A stretch of DNA of 64,000 bases from Pseudomonas fuscovaginae SE-1 (GTDB lineage Bacteria; Pseudomonadota; Gammaproteobacteria; Pseudomonadales; Pseudomonadaceae): contig NZ_AQOH01000204.1 in NCBI RefSeq assembly GCF_000364705.1, positions 25,122 to 89,121 on the forward strand, written 5' to 3'. The notes below the pieces were generated by a model. The model had not been told where the DNA came from. It made no database searches and saw only the letters and a program-made list of their open reading frames with translations. This document shows positions 28,129 through 38,174 of this stretch, one piece after another; positions within the stretch are counted from its first letter, which is position 1; each line of letters starts with the position of its first letter. The translations under genes and the position numbers were made by a program.

Positions 28129-29040
28129 ATGAGAATCCTAGGCATCCTCTGCCTGCTCCTGACCCTGAACGGCTGCAGCTCGCTGCTGTTCTATCCCGAG
28201 CCCGGCTTGCCGTTCACTCCGGACAAGGCCCATCTTGAATACCGCGACGTCACCCTGACCACCGCCGACGGCACCCGTTTGCGGGCCTGGTGGCTGCCGG
28301 CCAAGGCCGGCGTGCCGGTCAAGGGCACGGTGCTGCACCTGCATGGCAACGGTGGCAACCTGTCGATGCACCTGGGCGGCAGTTGGTGGCTGCCGGAGCA
28401 GGGCTACCAGGTGTTGTTGGTCGATTACCGGGGTTATGGCCTGTCCGCGGGCGAGCCAAGCCTGCCGGCGGTCTACCAGGATATCGACGCCGCGTTCCAG
28501 TGGCTGGAGCAGGCTCCGGAGGTCCAGGGCAAGCCGCTGGTGGTCCTCGGGCAGAGCCTCGGCGGTGCGATGGCGGTGCATTACCTGGTCGAGCACCCTG
28601 GCTACCAGCCCCGTCTCAAGGCCTTGGTGCTCGATGGCGTGCCCGCCAGCTATCGCGCGGTGGGGCAGTTTGCCCTGAGCGGCTCCTGGCTGACCTGGCC
28701 GTTCCAGGTGCCGCTGTCCTGGCTGGTGCCGGATGGCGACAGCGCGATTCATTCCATGGCGCAACTCAAAGGCGTGCCCAAGCTGATCTTCCAGAGTATC
28801 GACGACCCGCTGGTACCGATGGACAACGGTATTGTCCTGTATCAGGCCGCACCGCCGCCAAGAGTGCTACAACTGACCCGCGGCGGGCATGTGCAGACCT
28901 TCGCCGACCCGACCTGGCGCCAGGTGATGTTGCGCTATCTCGAGGACCCGCAGCATTTCGATGGCCTGCGTCGTCTGGGCGAGATCCCCAATTATCCCGC
29001 TGCCCCGAATTCGACTGTTGAACCAGAGAGCCCGCAATGA
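28129..29040 (+). CDS. Lipoprotein alpha/beta hydrolase
   Basis: A 303-residue predicted serine hydrolase anchored by lipid: a signal peptide ends in the lipobox LNGC with Cys16. The fold is of the BEM46/YfhR-like alpha/beta hydrolase kind: oxyanion-loop motif LHLHGNGGN, the strand VLLVDYRGYGLS, nucleophile Ser143 in LGQSLGGAM, an acid in SIDDPLVPMD and the His in TRGGHVQTF. All catalytic residues are present. It overlaps the next small membrane gene by four bases (ATGA), so the two are co-translated. Substrate is unknown; an envelope or stress-linked esterase or amidase is all one can infer. Confidence 0.85.
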   Translation: MRILGILCLLLTLNGCSSLLFYPEPGLPFTPDKAHLEYRDVTLTTADGTRLRAWWLPAKAGVPVKGTVLHLHGNGGNLSMHLGGSWWLPEQGYQVLLVDYRGYGLSAGEPSLPAVYQDIDAAFQWLEQAPEVQGKPLVVLGQSLGGAMAVHYLVEHPGYQPRLKALVLDGVPASYRAVGQFALSGSWLTWPFQVPLSWLVPDGDSAIHSMAQLKGVPKLIFQSIDDPLVPMDNGIVLYQAAPPPRVLQLTRGGHVQTFADPTWRQVMLRYLEDPQHFDGLRRLGEIPNYPAAPNSTVEPESPQ

Positions 29041-29363
29041 CCGAAGAACGCAACGCCATTCCCCTGATCATCACCGGTATCTGCAGCATCATCGGCACCG
29101 TGGGCTGCCTGTGGTACTACGGCTACCTGCACTTCGCCAAGCCGGAGGATGCGTTGGAGCTCAACCAGTTCACCATGCTCAAGACCATCCCGGGGGAGGA
29201 CTACAAGGTCTCGCTGACGCCGGCCAACCAGGTGGCCCAGTGCATCGACGGCGTGCTGGTGCTGTTCGACACCGAGCAGAAAGGCCTGACCGGTGTGCTG
29301 GTCAACGACAAGAAGCAGGCGGTGCGCTGCATGGGCCAGGAGACGCCCAGGCTGGAGCAGTGA
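29037..29363 (+). CDS. Small single-pass membrane protein of unknown function
   Basis: The 108-residue protein begins with a short charged stretch and one membrane segment (IPLIITGICSIIGTVGCLWYYGYL), then a soluble domain of about 75 residues with two Cys (VAQCIDGVL and AVRCMGQE) that could pair. I do not recognise a named family. It overlaps the lipoprotein hydrolase gene by four bases and a strong terminator follows, so the pair forms a two-gene unit. Conserved in Pseudomonas near the lptF-type gene, as far as I recall. Confidence 0.75.
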   Translation: MTEERNAIPLIITGICSIIGTVGCLWYYGYLHFAKPEDALELNQFTMLKTIPGEDYKVSLTPANQVAQCIDGVLVLFDTEQKGLTGVLVNDKKQAVRCMGQETPRLEQ

Positions 29364-29382
29364 GCTGGCGGCCTGCCGTATG

Positions 29383-29418
29383 AAAAAGCCCCGCCTGGTC
29401 CGACCAGGCGGGGCTTTT
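29383..29418. terminator. Bidirectional intrinsic terminator
   Basis: AAAAGCCCCGCCTGGT and ACCAGGCGGGGCTTTT form a near-perfect 16-bp stem with A/T tracts on both flanks. It lies between convergent genes ending at 29363 (+) and 29438 (-) and should stop transcription from both sides. Confidence 0.92.
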
Positions 29419-29437
29419 CCATTGGCGCGTCGAACGA

Positions 29438-30229
29438 TCAGTAGTTGCTGCTGACCGAGGAGCGCGGTGCGACGGGCTGATTGTCGTTGGAGATGGTCAC
29501 TTCCACGCGACGGTTCATCGCACGGCCGGAGACGCTGCCGTTATCCGCGACCGGATACTCCTTGCCATAGCCCTGGGTGACAATGCGGCTCGGGTCGACG
29601 CCCATTTTGATCAGGGCCACCTGGACCGAGGTCGCGCGGCGTTCGGACAGGCTCTGGTTGTAGGCCGCGGTACCGGTGCTGTCGGTGTAGCCCTCGACGA
29701 TCACCTTGCGGTCGGGGTTCTGCTGGAGGAATTGCGCCAGCTTGCTGATGTTGGCCAGGCCATTGGGCTTGAGTTCGGCCTTGTTGGTGGCGAACAGGAC
29801 GTCACCGAAGGTCACCAGAGTGCCGCGATCGGTCTGCTTGGCGTTAAGGCTTTCCTGCAACTGGCGGATCTGCGCGTCGCGGGCGTCCAGGCGGGCCTGG
29901 GCCCGTTGCGCGGCGGCGTTCTTCAGGTTGGCCTCGGCGGTGCGCAGGGCGATGGTCTGCTTGGCGACTTCGACACGCTGGTTGGTCAGATAGGCCAACT
30001 GGTCGACGACCTTTTCATCCTCACGGTTCTGATAGGCCTTGTCCGCCTTGTCCAGGTAGTCGCTGGCGTCCTTGGTTTCCAGGGCCGCCACCTTGCTCGC
30101 CTGCGGGTCGGCCTGCAGGCCGGAGAAGTTGGTGCGCGCCTGTTCCAGGTTGGGGTTGGGCGGGGTGGAGCAGGCGGCGAGGCCGACGCTCATGGCCAGC
30201 AGGGCGGGGATCATCAATTGATTGCGCAT
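29438..30229 (-). CDS. lptF: OmpA-family lipoprotein, LptF-like
   Basis: A 263-residue outer-membrane lipoprotein with lipobox LAAC (Cys20). A helical DUF4398-like region with many Ala, Gln and Lys (residues about 30-140) precedes a C-terminal OmpA peptidoglycan-binding domain: FATNKAELKP, EGYTDSTGTAAYNQSLSERR and the closing NRRVEVTI. In P. aeruginosa the syntenic gene is PA3692, lptF (lipotoxin F), linked to osmotic stress and AlgU control; I assign the symbol from that synteny and domain content. It would tie outer membrane to peptidoglycan. The DUF4398 lipoprotein gene lies just upstream on the same strand. Confidence 0.8.
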   Translation of the reverse strand: MRNQLMIPALLAMSVGLAACSTPPNPNLEQARTNFSGLQADPQASKVAALETKDASDYLDKADKAYQNREDEKVVDQLAYLTNQRVEVAKQTIALRTAEANLKNAAAQRAQARLDARDAQIRQLQESLNAKQTDRGTLVTFGDVLFATNKAELKPNGLANISKLAQFLQQNPDRKVIVEGYTDSTGTAAYNQSLSERRATSVQVALIKMGVDPSRIVTQGYGKEYPVADNGSVSGRAMNRRVEVTISNDNQPVAPRSSVSSNY

Positions 30230-30278
30230 AATGTTCGTCCTTTATTCTGTCCGTTGAAACTTCAGGCTACGGCAGCGC

Positions 30279-30704
30279 TTACTGCGCCGGCTGCACCACG
30301 GGCCGCTGGCTTTCCTGGCGCAGTTCCTGAACACCTTTCTGGGCATCCTTCACGGCCAGTTCGGCCTTGGCGGCCTGGGCCTTGCGTTCGGCGACGCGGG
30401 CATCCCACTCGGCCTGCTCGGCCAGGCGACGGGCGTCGTCGTACTTCTTGTCATGCATGGCCAGCTCGGCCTGCTTGAGCTTGTCCTGGGCCGATTTCAT
30501 TTCCACGGCCGCGTATTCGGTACCGCCGGCGCTGACGGCGCTGTTGACGGCGGACTGGGTCACCGCGTACTGCTCGCTCGGCGGGTTTCCGGCACAGCCG
30601 GCCAGGATGAAGCTGGTACCCAGTGCCAGAGCGGCCAGTTTCAGCCCGCGCAGGTGGTTGAACGAGGATGTGACTGTGCTGGTTTTCATGGTCTTCAACT
30701 CCAT
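30279..30704 (-). CDS. DUF4398 lipoprotein
   Basis: The 141-residue protein has a long n-region, a hydrophobic core and lipobox LAGC, followed by an almost wholly helical Ala/Glu/Lys-rich domain (KLKQAELAMHDKKYDDARRL) of the DUF4398 type, predicted coiled coil. AGGAG 7 bases before the ATG at 30704 supports that start; ATG at 30689, also with a GGAG, would give a shorter and more usual signal peptide. It lies 49 bases upstream of lptF on the same strand and matches the PA3691-PA3692 pair, so both probably form one stress-related operon. Role unknown. Confidence 0.78.
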   Translation of the reverse strand: MELKTMKTSTVTSSFNHLRGLKLAALALGTSFILAGCAGNPPSEQYAVTQSAVNSAVSAGGTEYAAVEMKSAQDKLKQAELAMHDKKYDDARRLAEQAEWDARVAERKAQAAKAELAVKDAQKGVQELRQESQRPVVQPAQ

Positions 30705-30987
30705 TGGATAGCTCCTGAAAAACATCAATCCCCATCACGGGCCCGAGGGCCTTCAGCGCAGACCCCGCCGTCTCGGCCGGGCATTTTTCGCAGCAGCTGT
30801 GCCAGTGATGGCTACTGGCTGTGACCTGAGGCTTTTTTGAATAGTTCAGCGGATATGGCCAATCGCCCGAAAAAAATGCTGACTGATCGGTCAATTCGGA
30901 AAATCTGAACTTTTGCGTGCCGCAGCGGTATCCCGGCTCGGTCGGGAGCCAGGAATACCGGGGCTTGCGGGAGCGTGGCGGGTTTCT

Positions 30988-31332
30988 TCAGTGCTTGGAT
31001 TCGTCGGTCCCGGAAGACAGATTATGCAGATAGCGGCGTGATAGTGTCAGGAAGCGCGGGGTGGCACCGACGTCTTCGTACAAGGGATCACCTTCCTCGT
31101 CGGTGGCGACCACATGCTGACCCTGGACGTAGGGGAAACTCGCTTCAAGCTCCTCAAGGGCGGCGCCGATCAGTTCGCCGAGCAGTTCCTCGGGGCTGCG
31201 CTTGGGGTACATTTCGGTGATCGCGGCGAGGCGGGCGGCCGCTTCCACGTCCAGATGAACGGCGTAGCCGGTGTCGGTCAGGCGACCCTTGGCATTCTCT
31301 TCCCAGTGCTGGGCTAGCTCACGGATTTTCAT
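30988..31332 (-). CDS. Small conserved protein of unknown function (upstream of ppc)
   Basis: A soluble 114-residue protein starting MKIRELAQHWEENAKG, with a ribbon-helix-helix-like or helical centre (HLDVEAAARLAAITEMYPKRS) and an acidic tail. Homologues beside ppc in Pseudomonas have, to my recollection, been labelled 'type 1 pili tip component', but nothing in the sequence supports a pilus role: there is no signal peptide and no Cys pair. The VEAAARLAAI stretch recalls antitoxin-like small proteins, but this is weak. Divergent from ppc. Confidence 0.65.
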   Translation of the reverse strand: MKIRELAQHWEENAKGRLTDTGYAVHLDVEAAARLAAITEMYPKRSPEELLGELIGAALEELEASFPYVQGQHVVATDEEGDPLYEDVGATPRFLTLSRRYLHNLSSGTDESKH

Positions 31333-31570
31333 GGTGACCTCAATTCATACCCGCCGACGGCGGGGATCGATGAGTGACCGGGTTGGCATTGACGCCGGGC
31401 CGGCCGTCAGCCCCGCGCAGGGCTGCTCAATCATCAGACTAGCTCCTGGCGGTGAGGTTCGACGGGGAATTTCCGGAGGTGGCGATCGACCTGCCGACTT
31501 GTAGGCACTTGTCGCAGTGGTGCACTCTTGGGGGAGGGAAGCGTCCCAAAGTCCGCTGGAGAGCCTGCCG

Positions 31571-34201
31571 ATGTCAGATATCGATGTGCGTTTGCGAGAA
31601 GACGTTCACCTGCTGGGTGAGTTGCTGGGCAATACCATCCGCGACCAGCATGGCGAGGAATTCCTCGACAAGATCGAGCGCATTCGCAAGAGCGCCAAGG
31701 CCGATCGCAGCGATGCGGCCAGTACCGAACTGAGTGCCAGTCTCGATGATCTCGGTGACGACGAGTTGCTGCCGGTGGTCCGGGCCTTCAACCAGTTTCT
31801 CAACCTGGCGAACATCGCCGAGCAGTACCAACTGATTCATCGTCGCGACGAATCCCAGCCAGCTCCGTTCGAGTCGCGGGCGCTGCCGGAACTGCTGGCC
31901 CGGCTGCAGGCCGAGGGCCATGACCCGGAATCCCTCGCGCGGCAACTGGCGCGCCTGGACATCGAATTGGTGCTGACCGCGCACCCGACCGAGGTGACGC
32001 GGCGCACGCTGATCCAGAAGTACGACGCCATCGCCGCGCAACTGGCGCTGCAGGACCACCGCGACCTCACCGGCGCCGAGCGCGAGCAGATCCGCCAGCG
32101 CCTGCAGCGGCTGATCGCCGAGGCCTGGCACACCGAGGAGATCCGTCGCACCCGGCCGACCCCGGTGGATGAAGCCAAATGGGGCTTTGCGGTAATCGAG
32201 CATTCACTCTGGCAGGCGATCCCGAATTATCTGCGCAAGGCCGACCAGGCCCTGCATGCCGCCACTGGTCTGCACCTGCCGCTGGAGGCGGCACCGATCC
32301 GCTTCGCTTCCTGGATGGGCGGCGACCGCGACGGCAACCCCAACGTCACGGCCAGGGTGACCCGTGAAGTCCTGCTGTTGGCCCGCTGGATGGCGGCCGA
32401 CCTGTACCTGCGCGATGTCGATCACCTGGCCGCCGAGCTGTCGATGCAGCATGCCAGCGAGGCCTTGCTGGCCCGGGCCGGCAACAGTGTCGAGCCCTAT
32501 CGGGCGGTGCTCAAGCAGCTGCGCGAGCGGCTGCGCGCGACCCGCCAGTGGGCCCATGATTCGCTGGAGTCCACCCAGCCGGCTTCGGACCAGGTCCTGC
32601 GCGACAATCACGACCTGCTGGAACCGTTGCAACTGTGCTATCGCTCCCTGCACGAATGCGGTATGGGGGTGATCGCCGACGGGCCGTTGCTCGACTGCCT
32701 GCGGCGTGTGGTGACCTTCGGCCTGTTCCTGGTGCGCCTGGACGTGCGCCAGGATTCGTCGCGGCATGCCGCGGCGATGAGCGAGATCACCGACTACCTG
32801 GGCCTGGGGCGCTACGAGGACTGGGATGAGGATGCCCGGTTGACCTTCCTGATCCGCGAGCAAGGCAGCCGTCGTCCGTTGTTGCCCTCGTATTTCAAGC
32901 CCTCGGCGGACACCGCCGAGGTGCTGGCGACCTGCCGGGAAATCGCCGCGGCACCGGCGGCCTCTCTGGGGTCCTATGTGATTTCCATGGCCGGTGCGGC
33001 TTCCGACGTGCTTCTGGTGCAACTGTTGCTCAAGGAGTGCGGTGTACTGCGGCCGATGCGCGTAGTGCCGCTGTTCGAGACCCTGGCCGACCTGGACAAT
33101 GCCGGGCCGGTGATGGAGCGTCTGTTGCTGCTGCCCGGCTACCGCTCGCGCCTGCAGGGGCCGCAGGAGGTGATGATCGGCTATTCCGACTCGGCCAAGG
33201 ATGCCGGTACCACCGCCGCCGCCTGGGCCCAGTACCGCGCCCAGGAGCGGCTGGTGGAAATCTGCCGGGAGCAACAGGTCGAACTGCTGCTGTTCCATGG
33301 TCGCGGTGGCACCGTCGGCCGTGGCGGCGGCCCGGCCCATGCGGCGATCCTGTCGCAGCCGCCCGGCTCGGTGGCGGGGCGTTTCCGTACCACCGAACAG
33401 GGCGAAATGATCCGCTTCAAGTTCGGCCTGCCGGACATCGCCGAACAGAACCTCAACCTGTACCTGGCGGCTGTGCTGGAGGCCACCCTGCTGCCGCCGC
33501 CACCGCCGCAACCGGCCTGGCGCAAGCTGATGGACGAATTGGCGGCGGATGGGGTGCGGGCCTACCGCGCCGAAGTCCGCGACAACCCACAGTTCGTCGA
33601 GTATTTCCGCCAGTCGACCCCGGAGCAGGAACTGGGACGCCTGCCGCTGGGCAGTCGGCCGGCCAAGCGCCGGGCCGGCGGCATCGAAAGCCTGCGGGCG
33701 ATTCCCTGGATCTTCGGCTGGACCCAGACCCGGCTGATGCTGCCGGCCTGGCTCGGCTGGGAGACGGCCCTGCGCCATGCGCTGGAGCGCGGGCAGGGCA
33801 AGCTGCTGGAGCAGATGCGTGAGCAATGGCCCTTCTTCCGTACCCGCATCGATATGCTGGAGATGGTGCTGGCCAAGGCCGACAACGACATTGCACGCTC
33901 CTATGACGAGCGTCTGGTGGAGGCGGAACTGCTGCCGTTGGGTGTGCACTTGCGCGACCTATTGTCGCAGGCCTGTTCGGTGGTACTGGGGCTGACCGGC
34001 CAGTCGCAACTGCTGGCCCACAGTCCGGAGACCCTGGAGTTCATTCGCCTGCGCAACATCTATCTGGATCCCCTGCATCTTTTGCAGGCCGAGTTGCTGG
34101 CCCGTACGCGGCGTCAGGAAAGTACCCAGGACAGCCCTCTGGAACAGGCTTTGCTGGTATCCGTGGCGGGTATCGCCGCGGGGCTGCGCAATACCGGCTG
34201 A
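31571..34201 (+). CDS. ppc: Phosphoenolpyruvate carboxylase
   Basis: The 876-residue enzyme makes oxaloacetate from phosphoenolpyruvate and bicarbonate, refilling the TCA cycle. Both active-site signatures are present: [12 protein letters not shown] with the catalytic His, and [15 protein letters not shown], plus the glycine-rich [14 protein letters not shown]. The chain ends in GLRNTG, whose NTG terminus is a hallmark of the family. I start at ATG 31571 ([10 protein letters not shown]), as longer reading adds 18 unrelated residues. It stands as a single gene; 287 bases with no clear gene follow before adk. Confidence 0.96.
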   Translation: MSDIDVRLREDVHLLGELLGNTIRDQHGEEFLDKIERIRKSAKADRSDAASTELSASLDDLGDDELLPVVRAFNQFLNLANIAEQYQLIHRRDESQPAPFESRALPELLARLQAEGHDPESLARQLARLDIELVLTAHPTEVTRRTLIQKYDAIAAQLALQDHRDLTGAEREQIRQRLQRLIAEAWHTEEIRRTRPTPVDEAKWGFAVIEHSLWQAIPNYLRKADQALHAATGLHLPLEAAPIRFASWMGGDRDGNPNVTARVTREVLLLARWMAADLYLRDVDHLAAELSMQHASEALLARAGNSVEPYRAVLKQLRERLRATRQWAHDSLESTQPASDQVLRDNHDLLEPLQLCYRSLHECGMGVIADGPLLDCLRRVVTFGLFLVRLDVRQDSSRHAAAMSEITDYLGLGRYEDWDEDARLTFLIREQGSRRPLLPSYFKPSADTAEVLATCREIAAAPAASLGSYVISMAGAASDVLLVQLLLKECGVLRPMRVVPLFETLADLDNAGPVMERLLLLPGYRSRLQGPQEVMIGYSDSAKDAGTTAAAWAQYRAQERLVEICREQQVELLLFHGRGGTVGRGGGPAHAAILSQPPGSVAGRFRTTEQGEMIRFKFGLPDIAEQNLNLYLAAVLEATLLPPPPPQPAWRKLMDELAADGVRAYRAEVRDNPQFVEYFRQSTPEQELGRLPLGSRPAKRRAGGIESLRAIPWIFGWTQTRLMLPAWLGWETALRHALERGQGKLLEQMREQWPFFRTRIDMLEMVLAKADNDIARSYDERLVEAELLPLGVHLRDLLSQACSVVLGLTGQSQLLAHSPETLEFIRLRNIYLDPLHLLQAELLARTRRQESTQDSPLEQALLVSVAGIAAGLRNTG

Positions 34202-34389
34202 GGGCGTGGGGCAACTGAGTTGCAGCCTGTGGGGCGGGTACGAGCGCCCGGTCAGTGGCGGTCGTACCCGTGTGCGCGACACCCCGTGGCCGCCCGGTGG
34301 CGCGCGGTAGCAGGTTTGCGCGGTTGCAGGGGGGCGAGTCGTTGCGACTTTGGGCGTCTTGTGTGGGGTCGGTCGGCTGTGTATCTTGA

Positions 34390-35136
<747 letters not shown>

Positions 35137-35154
35137 TCCTCGCGTCGCCTCTCC

Positions 35155-35184
35155 ACAACAGCCCGCTTGCGGGCTGTTGTTGTT
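35155..35184 (+). terminator. Intrinsic terminator of adk
   Basis: ACAACAGCCCGC, a 2-base turn and GCGGGCTGTTGT followed by TGTTTA form a strong 12-bp stem 18 bases after the adk stop. Confidence 0.85.
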
Positions 35185-35226
35185 TATACTGTCGCACTTT
35201 TTCATTCTGACCTGACGGAAACACCG

Positions 35227-35901
35227 ATGAGCACCTTGCTGGCCCTGGACACCGCGACTGAAGCCTGCTCCGTCGCCTTGCTGCATGACGGCAAGGTGAC
35301 GAGCCACTATGAGGTGATCCCGCGCCTGCATGCGCAGAAGCTGCTGCCGATGATCCAGCAGTTGCTGGCGGATGCGGGGATCGGCTTGTCGGCGGTGGAT
35401 GCGATTGCCTTCGGTCGCGGTCCGGGCGCCTTTACCGGGGTACGGATCGCCATTGGCGTGGTCCAGGGCCTGGCCTTCGCCCTGGACCGGCCGGTACTGC
35501 CGGTCTCCAACCTGGCGGTGCTGGCCCAGCGGGCGTTGCGCGAGCATGGCGCCAGCCAGGTTGCCGCCGCCATCGATGCGCGGATGGACGAGGTGTACTG
35601 GGGCTGCTATCGCGAGGAGGCCGGGGAGATGCGACTGGCCGGTGTCGAGGCGGTGCTGCCACCGGAAATCGCGATGCTGCCGGAGGGGGCCGAAGGCTCC
35701 TGGTTCGGTGCGGGGACCGGCTGGGGTTATGGCGAGCGCATCAGGGTCGCGCTGAGCGGCCAGGATGCTGGCATGCTCCCCGATGCCCGGGACCTGCTGG
35801 CCCTGGCCCGATTTGCCTGGGCGCGCGGCGAAGCCATCGTTGCCGACCAGGCACAGCCGGTCTACCTGCGTGACAAGGTTGCCACGCCCAAGGCGCGCTG
35901 A
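35227..35901 (+). CDS. tsaB: TsaB, tRNA threonylcarbamoyladenosine synthesis protein
   Basis: A 224-residue ASKHA-fold protein that works with TsaD and TsaE to put threonylcarbamoyl on A37 of ANN-decoding tRNAs. The N-terminus LLALDTATEACSVAL and the block FGRGPGAFTGVRIAIGV are diagnostic of TsaB. It lacks the metal-binding His of TsaD, as expected. The ATG at 35227 follows GACGGAAACACCG. It directly follows adk after a terminator, the usual Pseudomonas order. Confidence 0.94.
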   Translation: MSTLLALDTATEACSVALLHDGKVTSHYEVIPRLHAQKLLPMIQQLLADAGIGLSAVDAIAFGRGPGAFTGVRIAIGVVQGLAFALDRPVLPVSNLAVLAQRALREHGASQVAAAIDARMDEVYWGCYREEAGEMRLAGVEAVLPPEIAMLPEGAEGSWFGAGTGWGYGERIRVALSGQDAGMLPDARDLLALARFAWARGEAIVADQAQPVYLRDKVATPKAR

Positions 35902-36114
35902 GGGGGCAAATTTTCAAGCTACACTGAAGCTTGAAGTCGGGCGCTCGGGATGTCGCTCGTAGCAGTCAAAAATGTGCCGTACGTCATGTTTTGCACACGC
36001 AGGCGGCGTTGTGTGAAAACCTTCTATTGGTTATGTGGTCTGGTTATCACTTGGACAATAGCCATGCACGGCAAGTGCTGCTAAATTGCCATCATCGACA
36101 CCGAGCATGCCACA

Positions 36115-36414
36115 ATGCGTATAGACGGCGTTTCATCACAGTCCTATTCCATCAAGCGCAAGCCTCGCAAGGGCGGCGTGGTGCTGGACGCCGATGAGGA
36201 ACTGCTTGCCGGCGACAGCGAGGACCTCTCCGAAGTCGCTGCCCGTGCCGAGGCTGCCGGTGAGCGCCTGGCCAACCTGCCAGCCCGTCCCCAGGACATG
36301 ATCTTCCACCGCGCCATGAAAAGAAGTGTCGCCACCGCGCTGGCCAGCTATCTGACCACCGCCGGTTTCGTCGAGTGGGACATGGAAGTGTTGGGGCTCG
36401 ACCTGCATATCTGA
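36115..36414 (+). CDS. Small conserved pseudomonad protein of unknown function
   Basis: The 99-residue soluble protein begins MRIDGVSSQSYSIKRKP, continues with an acidic helix (LAGDSEDLSEVAARAEAAGE) and closes with SYLTTAGFVEWDMEVLGLDLHI. No known domain is evident. Its place between tsaB and the DUF72 gene is preserved in other Pseudomonas (my recollection), which supports it being real. The 213 bases before it are AT-richer than the neighbourhood and probably hold its promoter; the ribosome binding site is weak. It is followed 13 bases later by the DUF72 gene. Confidence 0.72.
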   Translation: MRIDGVSSQSYSIKRKPRKGGVVLDADEELLAGDSEDLSEVAARAEAAGERLANLPARPQDMIFHRAMKRSVATALASYLTTAGFVEWDMEVLGLDLHI

Positions 36415-36427
36415 TCTAATCGGTGGC

Positions 36428-37297
36428 ATGACCGATTCAGTTCTTCCCTACTACCTTGGTTGTCCGTCCTGGAGTGAAAATGCCTGGCGCGAGTTCCTGT
36501 ACCCGGAAAACGCCCGTCCGACTGACTTTCTCGGTCTGTATTCCCAGGTTTTCAACGCTGTCGAAGGCAACACCACGTTCTATGCCCGGCCCTCGCCGGC
36601 CACGGTGGAACGTTGGGCGCAGACCATGCCGGAGCACTTTCGCTTCACCGCCAAGTTCCCCCGGGATATCAGCCATGGTGGCGACCTGCGGGCCCAATTG
36701 CCGGCGGCCGAGCAGTTCCTGCAACTGCTCCAGCCGCTGGGCGCGCGGGTATCGCCGTTATGGCTGCAACTGCCGGCGAGTTTCGCCCCTCATCGGCTGA
36801 ACGAACTGACCGGATTCATCGACAGCCTGCAGCGACCGCTGGCCGTCGAGGTGCGTCATTCCGAGTTCTTCGCCAAGGGCGATGCCGAGCGGATGCTCAA
36901 CCGATTGCTGCTGGAGCGTGGAGTGGAGCGCATCTGTCTCGATCCGCGGGCGCTCTTCAGTTGCACCTCGACCGAGCCTGCGGTGCTGCATGCCCAGTCG
37001 AAGAAGCCCAGGGTGCCGCCGCGTCCCGCGGCCTTCACCCGCTTCCCGCAGGTGCGCTTCATCGGCCACCCGGAGCTGGCGGCGAACGAGTCCTTCCTGA
37101 CGCCCTGGATCGAGAAGGTTGCCGCCTGGATCGAGGAGGGGCGCACGCCGTATATCTTCCTGCACACGGCTGACAACCTGCTGGCACCGAAACTGGCGCA
37201 GCGTTTTCATCAGCGCCTGGCGCTACGTTTGCCTGGTCTGCCAGCTCTGCCTGAGTTATACAGAGAGCCCGCCGCGGAGCAGCTCGGCCTGCTCTGA
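36428..37297 (+). CDS. DUF72 (YecE-like) family protein
   Basis: A 289-residue predicted TIM-barrel protein of the DUF72 family: GCPSWSENAWREFLYP near the start, VEGNTTFYARPSPATVERWA, FTAKFPRDISH and VEVRHSEFF are all family landmarks. The biochemical function of DUF72 is not established. It starts 13 bases after the small upstream gene, suggesting co-transcription. Nothing looks broken. Confidence 0.87.
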   Translation: MTDSVLPYYLGCPSWSENAWREFLYPENARPTDFLGLYSQVFNAVEGNTTFYARPSPATVERWAQTMPEHFRFTAKFPRDISHGGDLRAQLPAAEQFLQLLQPLGARVSPLWLQLPASFAPHRLNELTGFIDSLQRPLAVEVRHSEFFAKGDAERMLNRLLLERGVERICLDPRALFSCTSTEPAVLHAQSKKPRVPPRPAAFTRFPQVRFIGHPELAANESFLTPWIEKVAAWIEEGRTPYIFLHTADNLLAPKLAQRFHQRLALRLPGLPALPELYREPAAEQLGLL

Positions 37298-37330
37298 CGG
37301 TGCCCGTTTCTTCTGCCAGGAGTCGGTCAT

Positions 37331-38158
37331 ATGGATGCGCAAGCCCTTCGAGCCCAAACCTTCAGGGCCCTGCACGAGCGTGCCGGGGCCTTCGTGATCC
37401 CCAACCCCTGGGATGCCGGTTCGGCGAAGATGCTCGCCGCGCTGGGCTTCGAGGCTCTGGCCACCACCAGTGCCGGGCTGGCCTTTTCCCTGGGGCGACC
37501 GGATGCCGAGGGGGCGGTCAGCCGCGCCGATGCCCTGGAGAATGCCCATGTCATCGCCAAGGCCACACCGCTTCCGGTGGCGGCGGACCTGGAAAACGGC
37601 TACGCCGACAGTCCCGAAGGGTGTGCCCAGACCATCCTGATGGCCGCCGAGGTGGGCCTGGTCGGTGGTTCCATCGAGGACGCCACGGGCAACCCCGAAC
37701 AACCGATCTATCCCTTCGATCAGGCAGTCGAGCGGATCGAGGCGGCGGTGGCGGCCGCGCGCAGCCTGCCATTCGACTTCACCCTGACCGCGCGGGCGGA
37801 AAACTTCCTGGTCGGACGACGGGATCTGGATGACACCATTCGTCGCCTGCAGGCCTTTGCCGAGGCGGGGGCCGATGTGCTCTACGCCCCGGATCTGAGC
37901 ACGGCCGAGGAGATTCGCGCGATCGTCAGGGCCGTGGCGCCCAAGCCGGTGAATGTGTTGATGTCCGGCGGCGTGCCGTTGTCGGTGGCGGATCTGAGTG
38001 CCCTGGGGGTCAAGCGCATCAGCGTCGGTTCGGTGCTGGCGCGTGCGGCGTACGGAGCATTTTACCGGGCTGCGCAGGAAATCCAGGGGCAGGGGACTTT
38101 CGGTTTTGCCGAACAGGCGATCCCGTTCGGCAGGATCAACCAGATGTTCAAGAGCTGA
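37331..38158 (+). CDS. Isocitrate lyase/PEP mutase superfamily protein
   Basis: The 275-residue protein has the alpha/beta barrel of the ICL/PEPM superfamily: FVIPNPWDAGSAKML at the start, ATTSAGLAFSLG, the metal-site block DLENGYAD and GGSIEDATG. The KKCGH catalytic loop of true isocitrate lyase is missing, so it is more likely a carboxyphosphonoenolpyruvate mutase-like, oxaloacetate decarboxylase-like or 2,3-dimethylmalate lyase-like enzyme. It stands 33 bases after the DUF72 gene and may be read with it. Reaction unknown. Confidence 0.82.
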   Translation: MDAQALRAQTFRALHERAGAFVIPNPWDAGSAKMLAALGFEALATTSAGLAFSLGRPDAEGAVSRADALENAHVIAKATPLPVAADLENGYADSPEGCAQTILMAAEVGLVGGSIEDATGNPEQPIYPFDQAVERIEAAVAAARSLPFDFTLTARAENFLVGRRDLDDTIRRLQAFAEAGADVLYAPDLSTAEEIRAIVRAVAPKPVNVLMSGGVPLSVADLSALGVKRISVGSVLARAAYGAFYRAAQEIQGQGTFGFAEQAIPFGRINQMFKS

Positions 38159-38174
38159 GACAGGTGCTGTCGGC

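Noticed and set aside
30988..31332. Naming this gene a pilus tip component
   Set aside because: That label exists for homologues as I recall, but no signal peptide, Cys pair or pilin-like strand is present.
32204..33949. 581-codon minus-strand frame inside ppc
   Set aside because: Antisense to the PEP carboxylase active-site motifs; no ribosome binding site or domain.
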